Shown here piece after piece: positions 29,030 through 34,012 of a DNA stretch of 34,012 bases. How positions within the stretch are numbered: the stretch's first letter is position 1; every line of letters begins with the position of its first letter. The stretch comes from Priapulus caudatus. Its lineage: Eukaryota; Priapulida; Priapulimorpha; Priapulimorphida; Priapulidae. The stretch spans positions 1 to 34,012 of the forward strand of contig NW_014577360.1 of NCBI RefSeq assembly GCF_000485595.1, written 5' to 3'. The position numbers were made by a program, and so were the translations under genes. The notes under the pieces are model-generated. The model ran no database searches. It saw nothing but the letters and a program-made list of their open reading frames with translations, and had not been told where the DNA came from.

Positions 29030-29600
29030 TTGTCTGCGTGGGTGCGTGCGTGTATGCGTATGCGTGCGTGCGTGTATGCGTGTGCGTGCGAGAGTATCTC
29101 TGTGCGTGCGTGTATGCGTGTGCTGCCTGCGTGAGTATCTCTGTGCGTGCGTGTATGCGTGTGCGTGCGTGAGTATCTCTGTCCGTGCGTGTATGCGTGT
29201 GCGTGCGTGAGTATCTCTGTGTGTGTGTGTGTGTGTGTGTGATGTGTGTGTTTGTGTGTTGTGTGTGTGTGTGTGTGTTTGTGGTGTGGTTGTGTGTGTG
29301 ATGAGTGTAGTGAGTCGTGCGTGCGTGTGTGCGTATGCGCGAGTCTGTGTGCGTGCGTACGTGATACCCGTGCGTGCGTGCGTGTGTGTGTATGCGTGCG
29401 TGCGTGCGTGCGTGCGTGTGTGTGTGCGAGCGTGTGTGCGTATGCGCGAGTCTGTGTGCGTGCGTACGTGATGTGCGTGTGTGTGTGTGTGTATGTGTGC
29501 GTGCGTAGGCCCCTACGTGATGTGCATGAGTGCGCGCGCGCGTGCGTGCGTGTGTTAATGTGCGTGCGTGCGCGTGTGTGTGTGTGTGTGTACCACGCAA
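29030..29600. repeat. GT / GTGC microsatellite
   Basis: Long mixed (TGCG)n, (TG)n and GAGTATCTCTGTGCGTGCG higher-order units. It opens spurious frames on both strands (minus-strand His/Thr-rich frames of about 200 codons). Confidence 0.95.
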
Positions 29601-29690
29601 TTATCACCACAGTGCTAACTAGACAGAGGGCACTCACGGAGAGTGCATACCTCCGCCAGCATGTAACATGTATGTGTTACGAGCTGGCTC

Positions 29691-29910
29691 GCCGCTCGCT
29701 GCTGGCTGCTGCTGACTGACTCGCCTGCTGCTGACTTGCCGCTCGCTGATGGCTGCTGCTGACTGACTCGCCGCTCGCTGCTGGCTGCTGCTGACTGACT
29801 CGCCTGCTGCTGACTAGCCGCTCGCTGGTGGCGGCTGCTGACTCGCTGCTCGCTGGTGGTTGCTGCTGACTCACTCGTCTGCTGCTGACTCGCCGCTCGC
29901 TGACTGGACG
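29691..29910. repeat. CTG-rich tandem array with alternating 47- and 32-bp units
   Basis: Units begin CCGCTCGCTG and contain GGCTGCTGCTGACTGACTCG. Longer units add CCTGCTGCTGACT. The order by hand is about 47, 32, 47, 28 and 47 bp. Confidence 0.85.
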
Positions 29911-31019
29911 CGCTATCGATCGCGCCGCGCGGACTGGACACACACACGAGACCGATTACATTACCTCCCCTCCACTCCACTCCGTTACTCCGTTAACTCC
30001 GTGGGCGGAGGTAATAATATATAGTGTTCACGTGTGCAGTAATTAATGTATGTTGGCGAGTTTGTCACGCAAGTATCAACCATGTGCTAATAATATAATT
30101 CTGGTGCTGATGTGTTTTTCCATGGTTAAAATATAGTGTCGATCCTGATATTATAATGCCGGTCTTTATAATATAATGCTCGATTAACCCTATCCTAGAA
30201 CTGCACTTCATAACATGGTATCAGGAGTCTATCAATATTGATAGACTCTTGATGGTATCGGTATTTGCTGTATACGGGCTAGTGTGAATAAAGGTGACAG
30301 GGTGAATAGTATAGTGCAGTGGTGAATAATATAATGCGCCGGTAAATGATATGCAAGAGTGAACGATATATAGTGTCATGGTGAATGATGCTGACAGAGT
30401 ACGGTACAGTGCCGGTGCTACGTGAACATGATGTACTTTAGCAGGATTTGGTGCTGCTTTAGGTCAATAGCCGATAAAATAAATACTACACAACTCGTTA
30501 ATTGTTTACTTGTTTCTGCGTGCTCTCCGCAGACGATAGCTGCCGAGTCACAGCCCGTGTGCTAACCGAATAACTGCGCGTATATCATATATTGGCAGTT
30601 ATAATGCAAAATCAACGTAAAAAACGTTGAAATCAACGTATTTTGTTGTAAAAAAAACTTGTATCAGTCGTGTAAACTATTATAATAAGAGCGATTCGTG
30701 TCGACATCCCATTATCAGGTTTTGTCGGTGATGATATTATTACTTGCTGTTGATGCATGATTGTTTTTTTTTAAGATGGTGGCTGACATGGCCTAGTCAT
30801 GTCCGATAATGGCCTTTGTTCTTCTGCAGTGCGCCTTGGCTAGAATTTGTGAAGTCTGTGTATTGAGTGAGAACCTAGAGCGATATACGTGAAGATGTAT
30901 GCACAGCAATCCCGTGAAGTAAATTATGTTTATCTGCCAGGTACTGTCTGTTGTTGTGAGGTGATTACGTAGAGCATCAGGAAGCATGGCACAACGTGCG
31001 ATCTACTGCAATCTACTGG
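29911..31019. other. No recognisable gene; degenerate GTGAATAATATAATGC repeats
   Basis: Between about 30120 and 30420, phrases such as ATATAATGCCGG and GGTGAATAATATAATGC recur irregularly every 25-40 bp. An AATAAA is at 30287-30292. Nothing else was recognised. Confidence 0.45.
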
Positions 31020-31226
31020 CAGTGTAAATGATTTTTCGCTCTGTTTTCGCCCTCACGTCGCATTACTGCTCTCGCTCGCCGTCACGCGATTTCAACCCAA
31101 TGGTGAGTATAAACGAATGAATTACTCGCGCTTAATCGACCGGTGAACAGTATGTGTGTATGTGCGTTTGTTATTCTTTGCTTTATACTGACTAGGCGCT
31201 CGCGGACGGGGGTGTACGTACGTGTG

Positions 31227-31262
<36 letters not shown>

Positions 31263-31760
31263 TGTGGGTGTGCGTGAACGCGGTAACGTCAGCTGCCTTT
31301 GTAAGCAAATGCAAACGAAAATTACGGCGAGTCACATTTACCCGACGATGTGACATTTATGGTATTAATGAACCGCCTGCGCAGGCCGGCCGGCGTGTTA
31401 TGTTGCTATGCACCGAAGAGCGAGTCTTTTTGAAATAAAAGGGATATTTAATTTATCACGATATATCTCTGTTCGCGAGAATCTATTTTCGCATTTTCCG
31501 ATCATCGACGTTGGCAGTTGGCCGGCGACAAGCTATTAAGCTAGCTACTCCCGGGTATAAAGAGTCGTTGAGTTAGCGCGAGCGTGAAAGTATAGTGCGG
31601 CATGGCATTAGAGATGTTCGGCGCGGCGTATTACGTGTACGCGAACGCGAATCGACAAGAGTTTCTGTGCTGACGTCATCACTTTGCGGGTATTTTCTCG
31701 CGTCATCGACAGCTACGCGGACGGATTTCACGCCTACACGAAAGCTTTCACGTAAGTCAA
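31020..31760 (+). promoter_or_regulatory. CpG-rich patch, possible 5' end of an unseen gene
   Basis: CpG-dense sequence with a perfect CRE palindrome TGACGTCA (31671-31678) and donor-like CAATG|GTGAGT (near 31100) and TTTCAC|GTAAGT (near 31751). A (CGTG)n microsatellite lies inside at about 31220-31265. No coding exon is recognised. Confidence 0.25.
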
Positions 31761-32532
31761 AAACGTGAAAAAATATTGCGATTTTTTCGTGAATTCCTTC
31801 ACGAAAACACCGTTTCAAAGCACATTATACAAAATATACTTATTTAAGATCACATTGAGCTGTGAATTCGTTGTTCTTAGAAATTCGTTTCAGGAGAAAT
31901 ATGACGATCAATCTGGCTACTTTCACGGCACATTTTTAAGCGGCATATTTTTTCTTCTTTAAACATCAGGCATGTCAATGCGAGATTTGCTAGTGATATT
32001 TGTTGAGATTATGTTGAAAATAGTTCTAGCACATAAGTTGGTATGTCGTCATTTTATTACTGTGTAGGTAGGCTATTTATTAAGACTATACTATCGATGG
32101 TTATGGTTATGGTTATTGTATAGAAAAAAAGTTCGGATTAAGATGGCATTTCAATGCCATGCGGTCGTGTGGATTTGTGTTGGACTCCAGGCCTCTGAAT
32201 GCACATGTCTCCGAATACGCAATTTTACGAATGCCCACTTCTTCGAAGGTCCAGTTCTCTGAATGCTGAATATCTACGATTGATGACATATGCACTTCTT
32301 CAAACAGGTTAAGTTAGTGTTAGGTGTATGACTGGGTTAGGGTTGGGACAATGTGTCTGGTTAGGTTTAGGTTGGGGTTTCCATTGCAGAAGAGACATTT
32401 GGTGGAGTGGGATTCTCACTACTTCTCCAAAGCCTACTTCCTGAATCGGGTTACATAGATATGATTGAAGGTTATTGTTATGCTTAAGTTTTTTTAAGGA
32501 ACTGGGCATTCAGAGAATTGTACCGAATTACC
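31761..32532. other. No recognisable gene
   Basis: Sequence with TTCTCTGAATGC / CTCCGAATACGC and GGTTAGGGTTGGG phrases (32180-32370) that looks like an old dispersed repeat. Ends not defined. Confidence 0.4.
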
Positions 32533-32667
32533 GGCTCGTCTTTAATTATTTACAAGCATGCATTTAATTAATTAAATTAGTGTATGCTTGTAACTTTACA
32601 TACACGCATTTAATTAATTAAAGGCATGCTTGTAAATAATTAAAGACGAGCCTGATCTGCTGTCATA
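32533..32667. mobile_element. Small foldback copy next to the large one
   Basis: It starts GGCTCGTCTTTAATTATTTA and ends with the inverse plus CCTGATCTGCTGTCATA. This is a short palindromic copy of the neighbouring element with a truncated left terminus. A 45-bp spacer separates it from the larger copy. Confidence 0.75.
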
Positions 32668-32710
32668 TTTTCCCGCTTATACATATGTGGTTATATGGGC
32701 GTGTATAGCA

Positions 32711-33466
32711 GGTATGACAGCAGATCAGGCTCGTCTTTAATTATTTACAAGCATGCCTTTAATTAATTAAATGCGTGTATGTAAAGTTACAAGCATGCAC
32801 GTAATTAATTAAATGCGTGTATGTAAAGTTACAAGCATGCACGTAATTTGCGTGTATGTAAAGTTACAAGCATGCACGTAATTAATTAAATGCGTGTATG
32901 TAAAGATACATGCATGCTTGTAATTCCAACCAATCAGACAAAGTCTTACAAATAATTAAACGCGTGTATGTAAAGTTACAAGCTTGCACGTAATTCCAAC
33001 CAATCAGACTCGGCGTGTGGAAACGCGGGTGGTGCGCGTTGGAATTACACACACGCGTTTAATTATTACACATGCGTGTATCTTTACATACACGCATTTA
33101 ATTAATTACGTGCATGCTTGTAACTTTACATACACGCATTTAATTATTTGTAAGACTTTGTCTGATAGGTTGGAATTACAAGCATGCATGTATCTTTACA
33201 TACACGCATTTAATTAATTACGTGCATGCTTGTAACTTTACATGCACGCGTTTAATTATTTGTATGACATTGTCTGATTGGTTGGAATTACAAGCATGCA
33301 TGTATCTTTACATACACGCTTTTAATTAATTACGTGCATGCTTGTAACTTNTACATACACGCATTTAATTAATTACGTGCATGCTTGTAACTTTACATAC
33401 ACGCATTTAATTAATTAAAGGCATGCTTGTAAATAATTAAAGACGAGCCTGATCTGCTGTCATAGG
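32711..33466. mobile_element. Large palindromic foldback element built of 42-bp units
   Basis: Termini TATGACAGCAGATCAGGCTC (from 32713) and its inverse (to 33464) bound 752 bp; TA at each end could be the target duplication. Inside, 42-bp units (ATGCGTGTATGTAAAGTTAC, AAGCATGCACGTAATTAATT) run in one orientation up to about 33000 and in the opposite orientation from about 33040. The centre is a CG-rich stretch near 33010-33045. CCAATCAGAC phrases occur in both halves. One N at 33351. No transposase frame. Confidence 0.85.
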
Positions 33467-33505
33467 AAAATAACATGATAAATGCTGATGATTGCTGGAC
33501 GATCT

Positions 33506-33560
33506 GCAGCCCGGATATCCGCGCGAAGCGCGCCAACGCCGCCTCGCGGCGACACGATGA
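33506..33560. repeat. Dispersed repeat, copy 2 (GCAGCCCGGATATC...)
   Basis: GCAGCCCGGATATC followed by CGCGCGAAGCGCGC and a GCCGCCTCGCGGCG hairpin, as at 4249-4305. Confidence 0.55.
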
Positions 33561-33670
33561 CTCACTCGCTGCTCTCTATATAGAACAATTTTCATGGTTC
33601 TGTCATATCGGCCTGTAATCGGTCAATTGAGGAGTTGTGGCGATTGCAGAAGCCTTTCGACTTTGCACGT

Positions 33671-33796
33671 TGTTCTGTTCTACGTGGACAAACAAGACAA
33701 GACGTCTGGCTAGCTGGAGCCACGTACAACTAGTGGCGTTTATTATACAACACCAACTGCGCATGACACGCGCATACATTCAGTAACAATAGAACA
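33671..33796 (-). mobile_element. Probable 3' LTR of a retrotransposon running off the window
   Basis: On the minus strand a purine-rich GAAAACGGGGAAGA (33797-33810) is followed by TGTTCTATTG..., an AATAAA within GTATAATAAACG (about 33738-33749), and an end ...CGTAGAACA. TGTTCT/AGAACA inverted ends suit a short LTR of about 121-126 bp. The internal region would lie at 33811-34012 and beyond, where no protein is recognised. A plus-strand reading with a TGGTATCA-like site near 33945 is the alternative. Confidence 0.45.
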
Positions 33797-34012
33797 TCTT
33801 CCCCGTTTTCAAAAGAAATTACACAAATCAAGCCATTCAGTATACAACGTATAATTGCCACTCACTATTTAACATAAAGAACTATATATGATTGACAATA
33901 CACTCAAACCATGCTCACGTCATAGCTTATAACTATTTACATAGATGGTATCACTCTGGGTTTTACCACCCTACCATAACGCGTGGTGTATAAGCCAGAA
34001 TTGAGTCTTTTT

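Noticed and set aside
29010-29637. His/Thr/Arg-rich minus-strand frames of about 200 codons, and Cys/Val-rich plus-strand frames
   Set aside because: These are translations of GT and GTGC microsatellites. No start context, splice sites or non-repeat content supports them.
1-34012. CRISPR arrays, bacterial operons, tRNA or rRNA genes
   Set aside because: The tandem arrays have no unique spacers between constant repeats. The coding gene is spliced, and I found no convincing tRNA or rRNA signature by eye.

Overview
The window is animal nuclear DNA, most likely from a marine invertebrate. The reasons are one gene spread over 12 coding exons with 11 GT-AG introns, moderate GC content, abundant minisatellites, and many short non-autonomous DNA transposons with intact terminal inverted repeats. 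I cannot decide between a lophotrochozoan and an invertebrate deuterostome.

The only gene I can support is on the plus strand, with its start codon at 10600 and its stop at 27587-27589. It encodes a complete protein of about 609 residues that I recognise as GNL1 (HSR1-type), a circularly permuted GTPase of the YlqF/YawG group. All 11 introns have GT-AG ends, and the exons join in one open frame through G4 (NKID), G1 (GHPNVGKS), G3 (DSPG) and the conserved C-terminal NPYALL tail.

Layout: 1-10586 has no recognisable gene. It holds microsatellites, a four-copy 30-bp repeat with a CTCF-like core, a 146-bp tandem array rich in AGGTCA half-sites, and at least four transposon-like elements with visible terminal repeats and target-site duplications (near 3186-4180, 4406-5063, 8392-9194 and 9210-10204). 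GNL1 fills 10587 to about 27.9 kb or beyond. Its introns are loaded with minisatellites: 74-bp and 41-bp arrays around a 262-N gap, a 44-bp array running into exon 6, a 43-bp array after exon 6, a 20-bp array of about 2.4 kb after exon 11, and a 28-bp array before exon 12. From 27.9 kb to the end are GT/CGTG microsatellites, a CTG-rich array, a CpG-rich patch near 31.0-31.8 kb, a large palindromic foldback element (32533-33464) and an LTR-like end (33671-33796).

The most notable structure is that two tandem arrays include functional gene boundaries. A 62-bp repeat starts inside the last codons of GNL1 and repeats the C-terminal codons plus the stop into the 3' UTR. A 44-bp repeat ends at the exon 6 splice acceptor and repeats acceptor-like sequence upstream, with most copies having lost the AG. 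Some arrays also show long-read-like indel noise and a duplicated flank beside the gap, so part of the structure may come from assembly.
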